From an uncultured Granulosicoccaceae bacterium (GTDB lineage: Bacteria; Pseudomonadota; Gammaproteobacteria; Granulosicoccales; Granulosicoccaceae): a DNA stretch of 48,898 nt. Location: the NCBI GenBank assembly GCA_938003855.1, contig CALKXD010000110.1:1-48898 (forward strand), read 5' to 3'. The translations under genes and the position numbers were made by a program. This document shows, one piece after another, positions 42,158-48,898 of the stretch (the first letter of the stretch is position 1; every line of letters begins with the position of its first letter). The notes below the pieces were generated by a model. The model was not told the DNA's origin. It made no database searches and was given only the letters and a program-made list of their open reading frames with translations.

Positions 42158-43198
42158 TTAGATAGCTGCGGCAGGCTTGGAGGCACTTTGCGCGAACTCC
42201 AGGCAGGCTTCTACGGTGTCTACTGATCCGACGGTGGTTGACGAGCGCAGACTGGCTGCCGCCGCTGCGTGTGCAAGCTGAAGTGAATCGTCGAGTGACC
42301 ACGACTGATGAATGCCGTACAACATGCCGGCGGCAAAGGCATCGCCGGCTCCCACAGCGCCTTTTATCCATGAGGGATCAACGCGAAAGCTGTTGGTGAA
42401 TTTTGTTTCGCCGTCGGCAGTTACTGCGATCGCGCCACCCGGGTAGTGCACTACCACCAGGGACATGGTACCCATTGATAAAACAGCCTTTGCCGCTTTT
42501 TGACACAGGTCGGGCTGGACGGTGCCGTTGGCATCACATACCGATGTTGCAGCCAGAGCGCTGAGCTCGTACTCGTTGATGATCAGCGTATCCAGGTAGG
42601 CCAGGCATGGCGTGGCGATTAATTGTATTTTCTCCTCGGCAATAGAAACCAGTTCCAGGTTGGTGGCGATACCTTCTGCCTTTGCAGCGGCGAGCACGGC
42701 CACCCAGCCGTTGGCGTACTCTTTCCATGGTGAGTCCATGGTTTTGTGTAACCCCAGTAAACCGAGGTGCAGTAGTTTTCCGTTGCAGCGTTTGAAGTCG
42801 AAATGATCCGGGCACAGCAGGTCGCTGGTGCCGGGGTGGTGAAAAAATGTACGCTTGCCTGTGGCGGTATCGGTCATCACATCAGTGAACGAAGTGCCTG
42901 CGCAGTCAGTGCGGTGCAGTTGTGTGGTATCTATACCTGTGGCAACCGCCTGCTGAAAGAGGAAATCCCCCGCGGCATCGTTGGAGGTTAATCCTATGGC
43001 CTCGACGGGAACTGTCGGGTCGAGTTTTCGGATATCGATGGCCACATTGTGACCACTGCCGCCGCCCTGACTGTCTGTTGCGCTAATGATGGCGAGGTGT
43101 TCCTCCTGCGGCCACCCATCGATCAGTTTTATCCGATCATGGGTCCAGGTGCCGGCGCTGATCACACCGTGCCGTTGTGTGTCCGTGATAGATGTCAT
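42158..43198 (-). CDS. PfkB-family sugar kinase
   Basis: A 346-aa ribokinase-like enzyme: substrate-loop DSQGGGSGHNVAIDIRKLDP, and the catalytic GAVGAGDAFAAGMLYG with the base Asp near residue 286. It phosphorylates a sugar or sugar phosphate. It starts at ATG 43198, which overlaps the last base of the upstream aldolase stop (TAATG), so the two enzymes are made together, most simply a kinase followed by cleavage of the product. Substrate not readable. Confidence 0.88.
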   Translation of the reverse strand: MTSITDTQRHGVISAGTWTHDRIKLIDGWPQEEHLAIISATDSQGGGSGHNVAIDIRKLDPTVPVEAIGLTSNDAAGDFLFQQAVATGIDTTQLHRTDCAGTSFTDVMTDTATGKRTFFHHPGTSDLLCPDHFDFKRCNGKLLHLGLLGLHKTMDSPWKEYANGWVAVLAAAKAEGIATNLELVSIAEEKIQLIATPCLAYLDTLIINEYELSALAATSVCDANGTVQPDLCQKAAKAVLSMGTMSLVVVHYPGGAIAVTADGETKFTNSFRVDPSWIKGAVGAGDAFAAGMLYGIHQSWSLDDSLQLAHAAAAASLRSSTTVGSVDTVEACLEFAQSASKPAAAI

Positions 43199-44181
43199 TA
43201 GCCTTTCAGACTGTCATCGGTAATTTGGTTGTCAGTAGACAGCGGTCGTTGTGGCTCGATGTGGTGTTCCGATAAGTGCTCATGGTAGGACTGCACCGCC
43301 TGTTCGCAGGTTAACTGTTTTTCGATCACCGCTCTCATCAGGCGTACCAGCTCCAGAGGTGCTTCGGCCAGATTGATTTTACGGCCAAACAGCGCAACGC
43401 GCGCACCGGCTTGTTCGGCCTGGCTGGCGAGTTCAAAGGTGTCCCGGGTGGTGCCGGCCGCGCCACCTAGAATGCCCACGACCAGGCGTTCGGGGTCATA
43501 ACTGCATAGATCAGCCATCGCTCTGTGGCCATTAAACTGCATCTTTAAAAACAGCGGCGCGTCGGCGGAAGATACCCCGGCCAGTGTTTTTAAAATCATG
43601 TCATTGATGTAGTCTCCGAGTGACGCGTTGTCGAGATTGATGTCAAACGCCGGATTAAATACTTCGAGGAAGTGCTGCATACCGGTGTCACGGGACGCCA
43701 GTCGAAAGCGACGGTATTGCTCCAGTGATTTTAAATCGGCATCACGCTGATTACTGAATGTGACTGAGTACAGGCCCAGGCTGCATTCCTTTGAAGCCGC
43801 TTCCAGGTCGGCGGTGTAGAAGGGTTCGGACGGGCTGAGTCTATACGTTGAACCACGAGCCGACCAGATATCGGTGGTGTCGTTCAGTCGCACGGCTGGA
43901 GTCACGCGGGTTTCGCTCCAGAGCTCTGTTTTACGTAATACCTCGGCTGATGAGAGTGACATCAGTAGTATGTCGATCAAGCCGCTCCTGGCCATTGCTG
44001 TCATGGCGTTGAGGTAGTCCGCGCGGGTTTTGTAGTGTCCGTCGCCACTGCCGTCGGGGCCGGGGGCAGGGATACCGAATGCCATATCGCCGTCTTTGGC
44101 ATCGGCAATAATAAAATCAGTGGGCTGGTAGGTGCCAGCGGTTATTTTGTCGAGTTTATCCTTCAGGCGCTGATTGATCAT
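43198..44181 (-). CDS. Class I aldolase-like protein (DeoC/FbaB/LacD superfamily)
   Basis: A 327-aa TIM-barrel protein. Segments consistent with class I aldolases are FLKMQFNGHR (candidate Schiff-base Lys in LFLKMQF), LVVGILGGAAGTTRDTFELA, and the terminal GARVALFGRKINLAEAP with a LxGRxI motif for phosphate binding. The first third contains TDFIIADAKDGDMAFGIPAP. I start at ATG 44181 behind GGAGG. Coupled with the PfkB kinase. The cleavage substrate is not known; the assignment to aldolase is moderately secure. Confidence 0.65.
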   Translation of the reverse strand: MINQRLKDKLDKITAGTYQPTDFIIADAKDGDMAFGIPAPGPDGSGDGHYKTRADYLNAMTAMARSGLIDILLMSLSSAEVLRKTELWSETRVTPAVRLNDTTDIWSARGSTYRLSPSEPFYTADLEAASKECSLGLYSVTFSNQRDADLKSLEQYRRFRLASRDTGMQHFLEVFNPAFDINLDNASLGDYINDMILKTLAGVSSADAPLFLKMQFNGHRAMADLCSYDPERLVVGILGGAAGTTRDTFELASQAEQAGARVALFGRKINLAEAPLELVRLMRAVIEKQLTCEQAVQSYHEHLSEHHIEPQRPLSTDNQITDDSLKG

Positions 44182-44336
44182 GGGTTCCTCCAACCGCAGT
44201 CGATGAGCTGATAATGACAGGCGCGGCCACATCTGAAAAGGTGGCTGTGCGAATCAATTGAGTGACAAGTGTTTACCTGAAAACATACGGCACTATTGTC
44301 TTATCCGTGGTGGTTATTTGCAGCCGGGCACAAGTG

Positions 44337-44360
44337 CGGCAGCGTGCTATGACGCTGCCG
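44337..44360. terminator. Hairpin beyond the transaminase gene
   Basis: CGGCAGCGT, a six-base loop GCTATG, and ACGCTGCCG form a perfect 9-bp stem. It lies 45 bases beyond the transaminase stop on the minus strand, with no U-tract, and before the aldolase start. It may end transcription of the transaminase gene. Confidence 0.5.
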
Positions 44361-44404
44361 GTAGTATTCAATGCCGGATACGGTTGACGCAAAGAGTGCT
44401 GTGT

Positions 44405-45766
44405 CTAGACAAGTAGTTGATGCATATCGTTGAGTGCGGCTTCCAGCCGGTCAAAGACCAGAGCGAGTTCTTTATCGTCAATGATCAGTGGCGGACACAG
44501 TGCCACACTGTCGCCCGGAGTAGGGCGCAGGATCAGGTTGTGGTTACGGGCAAAATTGGCAATCTGCGCGGCGACTTTATCACCAGCCGGGTATTGTTCT
44601 TTAGTTTCCTTGTTGCGGACGATCTCCAGTGCGCCGATAAGTCCGGCGCCGCGTCCCTGACCGACCAGCGGGTGCTCTGCCAGGCGCTCAAGTCCGGCCT
44701 GGAACTGACCAGATAAACCCTTGACGTGATTGACGATGTCGCGCTCCTGGTAGATGTTTAGTGTCTCAACAGCCACTGCCGCGGCCACCGGATGTCCGCC
44801 GTAGGTATTGCCGGTACCAAACATACCGTATTGATCACTGCCTTTCTGCATCGCCTCGTAGACTGCTTCGGTCAGCAGCACACCGCCGATGGGCAGGTAC
44901 GCCGAGGACAGTTGCTTGGCGACGGTCATTAGGTCGGGCTGCGCATTGAAGGTGGTACTACCGAACATCTCACCGGTGCGGGCAAAGCCACAGATGACTT
45001 CATCGCAGATAAGGAGAATATCGTGCTTCTTCAGCACCGCCTGAATCTTCTCGAAATAGCCAGCGGGTGGGACGATTACGCCACCGGCGCCCATGATCGG
45101 CTCGGCAATAAACGCGGCGATGGTATCTGGATCTTCAGCTTGAATTTCGGTTTCCAGAATGGTCGCCAGACGGGTGGAGTAATCGTCCTCGGACTCGCCC
45201 GGTAGTCCTTCGCGGTAATAATGGGGTGTGGCTGTGTGCATCACCGGGATGGCCGGCAGATCAAAGCCGTCCTGAACGTAGGGCAAACCGGTCAGGCTTC
45301 CTGCCGCTACGGTGATACCGTGATAGGCTCGCTTGCGGGCGATGATTTTTTTCTTTTTTGGGCGTCCTAGTGCGTTGTTGTAATACCAGACCATCTTGAT
45401 TGCCATATCGACGGCTTCAGAGCCTGAATTAACCAGGAACGCACGAGCCATATTATCCGGTGCAATGCTGACGAGTTTTTCAGACAGTTCGATGGCCGGC
45501 TCGGTGGATCGATGACTGAACAGATGCGAGTAGGGTAGCTTCTGCATCTGCCGGGTGGCGGCCTCGGTCAGTCGCTGTTCACTGAAACCCAGTGAGGCGC
45601 ACCACAGACCGGACATACCCTCAATCAGTTTGTTGCCTTTGTCGTCCCAGACGTAGATGCCCTCGCCATGTGTAATAATAAAAGGGTCAAGCGTCTGGTG
45701 AGCACTCAGGTTGGTGTAAGGGTGAAGCACGTATTGCTTATCACTTTCTACGTAGGAATTTCGCAT
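44405..45766 (-). CDS. Class III omega-amino-acid:pyruvate-type aminotransferase
   Basis: A 453-aa PLP enzyme. Key pieces: GMSGLWCASLGFSEQRLTEA near residues 50-69, the phosphate-binding LVNSGSEAVDMAIK near 111-124, AYHGITVAAGSLTG, Asp255 in LLICDEVICGFARTGEMFG, and the Schiff-base Lys284 in TVAKQLSSAYLPIGG. It most resembles the beta-alanine/taurine/omega-amino-acid:pyruvate group. It starts at ATG 45766; the open frame upstream runs over the divergent HutZ-like gene's leader and is not used. Substrate range not readable. Confidence 0.92.
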   Translation of the reverse strand: MRNSYVESDKQYVLHPYTNLSAHQTLDPFIITHGEGIYVWDDKGNKLIEGMSGLWCASLGFSEQRLTEAATRQMQKLPYSHLFSHRSTEPAIELSEKLVSIAPDNMARAFLVNSGSEAVDMAIKMVWYYNNALGRPKKKKIIARKRAYHGITVAAGSLTGLPYVQDGFDLPAIPVMHTATPHYYREGLPGESEDDYSTRLATILETEIQAEDPDTIAAFIAEPIMGAGGVIVPPAGYFEKIQAVLKKHDILLICDEVICGFARTGEMFGSTTFNAQPDLMTVAKQLSSAYLPIGGVLLTEAVYEAMQKGSDQYGMFGTGNTYGGHPVAAAVAVETLNIYQERDIVNHVKGLSGQFQAGLERLAEHPLVGQGRGAGLIGALEIVRNKETKEQYPAGDKVAAQIANFARNHNLILRPTPGDSVALCPPLIIDDKELALVFDRLEAALNDMHQLLV

Positions 45767-45839
45767 TTGATTTTGGCCTGGTTGATCCCATTCGGTAATT
45801 ACGGGCGCGAGGTTGGCGCCATGGATACGAGCACTATAT

Positions 45840-46310
45840 ATGTCAAATGATTCCAATCACAGTCAACTAGTGGACGAGATCCATCAGCTTGTAGCGGGGT
45901 TCCGTACTGTTCTGATGGCAACTGCAGCGGCAGATGGCGAGCCGGAGATCAGTTATTCACCCTATGTTATTGATGACGGGAGCCTGTACGTTTTTGTCAG
46001 TGACCTGGCGCTGCATACAGGAAACCTGAAAGAAAATCCCAGAGCCAGTGTGCTGTTTGTCGAAAACGAGGAGGGTTGCGAAAATCTGCACGCCCGACGT
46101 CGGGCGACGTTTCGCTGCCGCGCTGGCCTGATAGCGCGTGAAGATCCGCGTTGTGATGTGGTGCTGGATAAAATGACAGAGCAATTTGGTGACATCATTC
46201 CGGTGATCAGGTCGTTGTCCGATTTTCATCTGTTTGCCTTGCGCCCGCTGACGGTTGTATTTGTGAAGGGCTTTGCCAATGCGCATACGCTTGATTTCAG
46301 TTCTTTTTGA
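45840..46310 (+). CDS. HutZ/HugZ-like heme-utilisation protein
   Basis: A 156-aa split-barrel protein. The sequence FRTVLMATAAADGEPEISYS, YVFVSDLALHTGNLKENPRA, SVLFVENEEGCENLHARRRA and the end DFHLFALRPLTVVFVKGFAN follow the HutZ/HugZ heme-degrading family rather than the pyridoxamine phosphate oxidases of the same fold. It could release iron from heme. It starts at ATG 45840 with a weak ribosome-binding site, divergent from the transaminase with 73 bases between. No heme receptor is adjacent. Confidence 0.82.
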   Translation: MSNDSNHSQLVDEIHQLVAGFRTVLMATAAADGEPEISYSPYVIDDGSLYVFVSDLALHTGNLKENPRASVLFVENEEGCENLHARRRATFRCRAGLIAREDPRCDVVLDKMTEQFGDIIPVIRSLSDFHLFALRPLTVVFVKGFANAHTLDFSSF

Positions 46311-46418
46311 GACAATATGTCTCGTTGACACAAGTCTCTTCTGGTGCAAACCCTGAGTTTCACTTAGTATGCGTTGGTGGCACGCGTGACTTTGTGTCGC
46401 GTAACGAGCGCATCTCGG

Positions 46419-46447
46419 TTGACAATAACTTGGGCGCTGAGCATAGT
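46419..46447 (+). promoter_or_regulatory. Candidate sigma-70 promoter for the TRAP operon
   Basis: TTGACA at 46419-46424, a 17-base spacer and CATAGT at 46442-46447 make a good -35/-10 pair, followed after about 70 bases by the binding-protein gene. A short GAGAC/GTCTC hairpin (46309-46323) directly follows the HutZ-like stop and may separate the two genes. Confidence 0.55.
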
Positions 46448-46521
46448 GGGACGTTGCCTTTACGAAGCACTGGCAAACTATTCACCTGCTAATTATTTAA
46501 AAATATCTCTGTGGAGGGTTC

Positions 46522-47616
46522 ATGAAATTATCTCAATTATTCAGCACAACCGTGCTGGGTGTGGCGATGTTGGTGGGGTCGGCAAACGCTGAAACCACAA
46601 TTCGTGTGCAATCGGTGCTGTCAGATACAGCAGACGAAGTATTCATGCTGAAAGAATTTGCCAAAGACGTCGATGCGCTTACCGGCGGCTCGCTGAAGAT
46701 TGAAGTACTGCCAGCTGGCGCTGTTGTTGGCCCACGCGACATTATGGACGCGGTTGACGCCGGCCTTGTTGAAGCGGGTTTTGCATGGACACACTACTGG
46801 GGTGGCAAGCACGTTGCGGCAAACCTGTTTGGTGCTCCCGTTGCCGGTGCTGGTGTTGGCATGGACAATATCGCGTTCCTGAGCTGGTTTCAGTACGGCG
46901 GTGGTAAAGAGTTATATGATCGCCTGTGGGGCGAAATGGGTGTGAACGTCAAAGGTTTCATGCTGCAGCCTGTCGGTCCGGAAGCACTGGGTTGGTTCCC
47001 GAAGCCCATCGAATCCATGGATGACTTCCGCAAGATGCGCTTTCGTGCACCTCCGGGTATGGTTGGTGCTGCCTACGCTGACATCGGTGTTCCAGCCGTT
47101 GCCATGGGGGGTGGAGACATTCTGCCAGCCCTGGAAAAAGGCACAATCGATGCTGCAGAATGGTGCTGCCCGAAGCCTGACTCGGTATTCGGCTTCCAGA
47201 AAGTTCTGAAGCATTACTATCTTCAAGGCCTGCACCAGGTGGTCGTGAACGCTGACATGTATCTGAACCTCGACGTCTACAACGATCTGACCGATGTTGA
47301 AAAGAAGGCTCTGGAAGTTGCTGCCAATGCCTCACTGTCCAAGTCTATGTCCTACCGCATCTATGAAAACGGTAAGGCACTGAAAGACCTGACAGACAAC
47401 CACGGCGTTATATTGGAAGACACTCCAGCGGAGTACTTTACTGAGTACATGGCCGCTGCACAAAATGCGTTGCAGGCAGCTGCAGACGATAATGAGTTCT
47501 TCGCAGAAGCCTGGCAGTCGCAAAAAGACTTCGCTGACATTGCGGTTCCATTCTGGGCCGGTGCACAGGCCTCAAACGCCAGTCTGGGTAAAGCACACGC
47601 AGACACACTTAAGTAA
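46522..47616 (+). CDS. TRAP transporter solute-binding protein (DctP/TakP-like)
   Basis: A 364-aa periplasmic protein with a signal peptide (MKLSQLFSTTVLGVAMLVGS). The DctP fold carries MRFRAPPGMVGAAYADIGVP with the binding Arg, and the TakP-type MGGGDILPALEKGTIDAAEW and FGFQKVLKHYYLQGLHQ. TakP-type members bind 2-oxo acids or lactate, and this protein's pattern places it near them, so a monocarboxylic 2-oxo acid is the best guess. GGAGGG precedes ATG 46522. It sits upstream of the fused permease with a double-hairpin spacer. Confidence 0.93.
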   Translation: MKLSQLFSTTVLGVAMLVGSANAETTIRVQSVLSDTADEVFMLKEFAKDVDALTGGSLKIEVLPAGAVVGPRDIMDAVDAGLVEAGFAWTHYWGGKHVAANLFGAPVAGAGVGMDNIAFLSWFQYGGGKELYDRLWGEMGVNVKGFMLQPVGPEALGWFPKPIESMDDFRKMRFRAPPGMVGAAYADIGVPAVAMGGGDILPALEKGTIDAAEWCCPKPDSVFGFQKVLKHYYLQGLHQVVVNADMYLNLDVYNDLTDVEKKALEVAANASLSKSMSYRIYENGKALKDLTDNHGVILEDTPAEYFTEYMAAAQNALQAAADDNEFFAEAWQSQKDFADIAVPFWAGAQASNASLGKAHADTLK

Positions 47617-47625
47617 TTCAGCGCC

Positions 47626-47654
47626 GCACGGACCCCGGTGGGTCTGTGCGTTTT
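47626..47654 (+). terminator. Attenuating terminator between binding protein and permease
   Basis: GCACGGACCC (47626-47635), loop CGGT, GGGTCTGTGC (47640-47649) with one G-U pair, then GTTTT. It lies ten bases after the binding-protein stop and should let part of the transcripts end there, giving more binding protein than permease. Confidence 0.7.
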
Positions 47655-47676
47655 GCTGAAGTCTTTCAGTTCAGTG

Positions 47677-47696
47677 CGGGCTCTTTATAGAGCCCG
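47677..47696 (+). other. Second hairpin in the TRAP spacer
   Basis: CGGGCTCT, loop TTAT, AGAGCCCG, a perfect 8-bp stem, 90 bases before the permease start. It has no strong U-tract directly after it; it may stabilise the 3' end of the binding-protein message or form part of the attenuator. Confidence 0.6.
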
Positions 47697-47785
47697 TTCG
47701 TTCTAGTTTTCGAAGCGCCAGGCACTGACGTTTGGAAAAACAGAACGCGGATTTCACGTCCAACGTCCAGCGAAGGAAACCCCAT

Positions 47786-48898
47786 ATGGCTGAAGAACCG
47801 AATCCAGAAGATCTGGAAATCGCGGACGAGCTTATTGCCGAACGACGCGCCGAAGCCCCGGGTGAAACCCCCGACGACATGACTCCCTGGCAGCGCCCGA
47901 TCACGGCCGCCATTGACCTTATTAACTATCGCGCAGGACAGATCATTGCACTTTTGCTGGTGCCTTTGATCGCGGTGGTCGTCTTCGAGGTAATCTCGCG
48001 CAACTCATTTTCAATTCTGCAAAACGCAGGCTTCGAAGACCTGGCGCGTTCTCTTAATCTGGGTCCGACGCTTTGGGTCTATGACACCAGCCGGATGATT
48101 GCTGGTGTGCTGTTCATGGCGGCCGCCGGTTACGGACTAATGCGTGGTGTGCATATCCGGGCAGACTTTCTGTATCGGTTCTGGTCTGACAAGACGCAGG
48201 CTACCGTCGATGCAACGCTGTACCTGTTGTTCTTCATCCCGTCGATGATCTTCTTTACTATTGTCTCGGCAAAATTCTGGTGGCTGGCCTTTTCGACTGG
48301 AGAGACCATGCAGGTCGACAGCGCCTGGGGCCCCTTGCTCTGGCCTGCACGACTGGCGATGCCGGTTGGTGCTTTCCTGTTGACACTCCAGGGCATTCCC
48401 GAGATTTTTCGTGCTCTGCATAAAATGGGCAAAGAACGCGAACGATTGTTTGTGCGGGCGCTGCCAATATATCTGGTTATTCTGACTTGGCTGGTTCTGG
48501 CTGTTTTTGTACCGGATATCGTACCGGGCGGCGCGTGGTTCACCGATGTGATGAGCGCACGGCCGAACCTCGACAAACCGATCATCGGCTTGATCATGCT
48601 CGGGGCGATGCTGTTTGTGATCTTCATTGGTTTCCCCATCGCGTTCACGCTGATCTTCCTCGCCTTTGTGTTCGGCATCTGGGGTGCGAATTTCAAACTG
48701 ACCACGCTTCTGATGACGCTGAACACGAATTCCACCATGCTGAACGATCAGCTCATGGCCGTGCCGCTGTTCGTCTTGATGGGCATCGTAATGGAGGCGG
48801 CCGGATTGATGGAACGGCTGTTTGCGTCGATTCAAATGATCATGGCCCGCGTGCGCGGCGCTCTGTTTATCGCGGTGTTGATCGTCTCCACCATCTTT
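47786..48898 (+). CDS. Fused DctQM TRAP permease (partial, runs off the right edge)
   Basis: The frame is open for 371 codons to the window edge. A soluble acidic N-terminus (MAEEPNPEDLEIADELIAER) precedes a DctQ-like membrane region (IIALLLVPLIAVVVFEVISR, GVLFMAAAGYGLMRGVHIRA) and a linker. From about residue 265 comes the DctM start (IIGLIMLGAMLFVIFIGFPI) with QLMAVPLFVLMGIVMEAAGL. Fusion of the small and large TRAP membrane subunits is known in the family. ATG 47786 follows AAGGAA. The missing part would be the rest of the DctM domain, several hundred residues. Confidence 0.92.
   Translation, partial: MAEEPNPEDLEIADELIAERRAEAPGETPDDMTPWQRPITAAIDLINYRAGQIIALLLVPLIAVVVFEVISRNSFSILQNAGFEDLARSLNLGPTLWVYDTSRMIAGVLFMAAAGYGLMRGVHIRADFLYRFWSDKTQATVDATLYLLFFIPSMIFFTIVSAKFWWLAFSTGETMQVDSAWGPLLWPARLAMPVGAFLLTLQGIPEIFRALHKMGKERERLFVRALPIYLVILTWLVLAVFVPDIVPGGAWFTDVMSARPNLDKPIIGLIMLGAMLFVIFIGFPIAFTLIFLAFVFGIWGANFKLTTLLMTLNTNSTMLNDQLMAVPLFVLMGIVMEAAGLMERLFASIQMIMARVRGALFIAVLIVSTIF

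Noticed and set aside
48137-48835. Two long minus-strand frames near the right edge
   Set aside because: They are antisense to the DctQM permease, which has clear membrane segments and a good ribosome-binding site.
1-48898. tRNA, rRNA, CRISPR arrays or insertion sequences
   Set aside because: No cloverleaf-like segments, spaced repeats, transposase genes or terminal repeats with target duplications were seen while reading the window.

Overview
The window looks like a chromosomal segment of a marine or saline-adapted, heterotrophic Gram-negative bacterium, most likely a gammaproteobacterium. The clues are a BCCT osmolyte carrier, an L-ectoine synthase, a TRAP uptake system, a TonB/ExbB/ExbD-energised outer-membrane receptor, lipoproteins, a methanethiol-oxidase-type protein and a copper-type bufferin cluster. 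I cannot name the genus. Gene density is high, both strands are used, and GTG/TTG starts and 1-8 nt stop/start overlaps are common. I saw no rRNA, tRNA, CRISPR array, phage or insertion sequence.

Layout. 1-6.2 kb: an unknown 489-aa family protein, a BCCT carrier, a small DUF2059 exported protein, a nitrilase-fold protein and an exported DUF6134-like protein. 6.3-9.4 kb: an IclR regulator divergent from a three-gene unit of selenium-binding/methanethiol oxidase protein, CoA-binding protein and 2Fe-2S ferredoxin, with a perfect inverted repeat in the shared promoter region. 9.5-20.8 kb: mixed metabolic genes. These are a coupled TPR/PhnD-like pair, serine hydrolase, nitroreductase, CvfB-like S1 protein, DUF3127 protein with an SSB-type tail, MocR-type aminotransferase, Bcr/CflA-type MFS exporter, two tandem MaoC hydratases, a methyltransferase and an exported protein.

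20.9-33.5 kb: an ABC-2 export pair, a lipoprotein carrying a GH12-like glucanase domain behind a 42-bp tandem-repeat linker, a gene interrupted by an in-frame UGA, a GST, a mandelate-racemase-type enzyme, a Nit-type amidase, an orphan ectoine synthase, a second GST, an EamA transporter, an MsbA-like half transporter and a UPF0114 membrane protein. 33.9-37.8 kb: a self-contained TonB receptor-exbB-exbD-tonB operon whose tonB carries a 132-bp Glu-Pro microsatellite. 38.9-42.1 kb: a bufferin cluster (YHS protein, bufA-type precursor, DUF692 MNIO enzyme, DUF2063 partner, DoxX protein) that should make a thiol-modified metal-binding peptide in the periplasm.

42.2-48.9 kb: a coupled aldolase/PfkB-kinase pair, a class III transaminase, a HutZ-like protein and a TRAP transporter whose fused DctQM permease runs off the right edge. 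The TRAP binding protein and permease are separated by two hairpins that probably set their expression ratio. The points I would check first are the bufferin cluster with its upstream repeated motif, the in-frame UGA gene, the methanethiol-oxidase operon without its usual maturation partners, and the lipoprotein-anchored GH12 enzyme.
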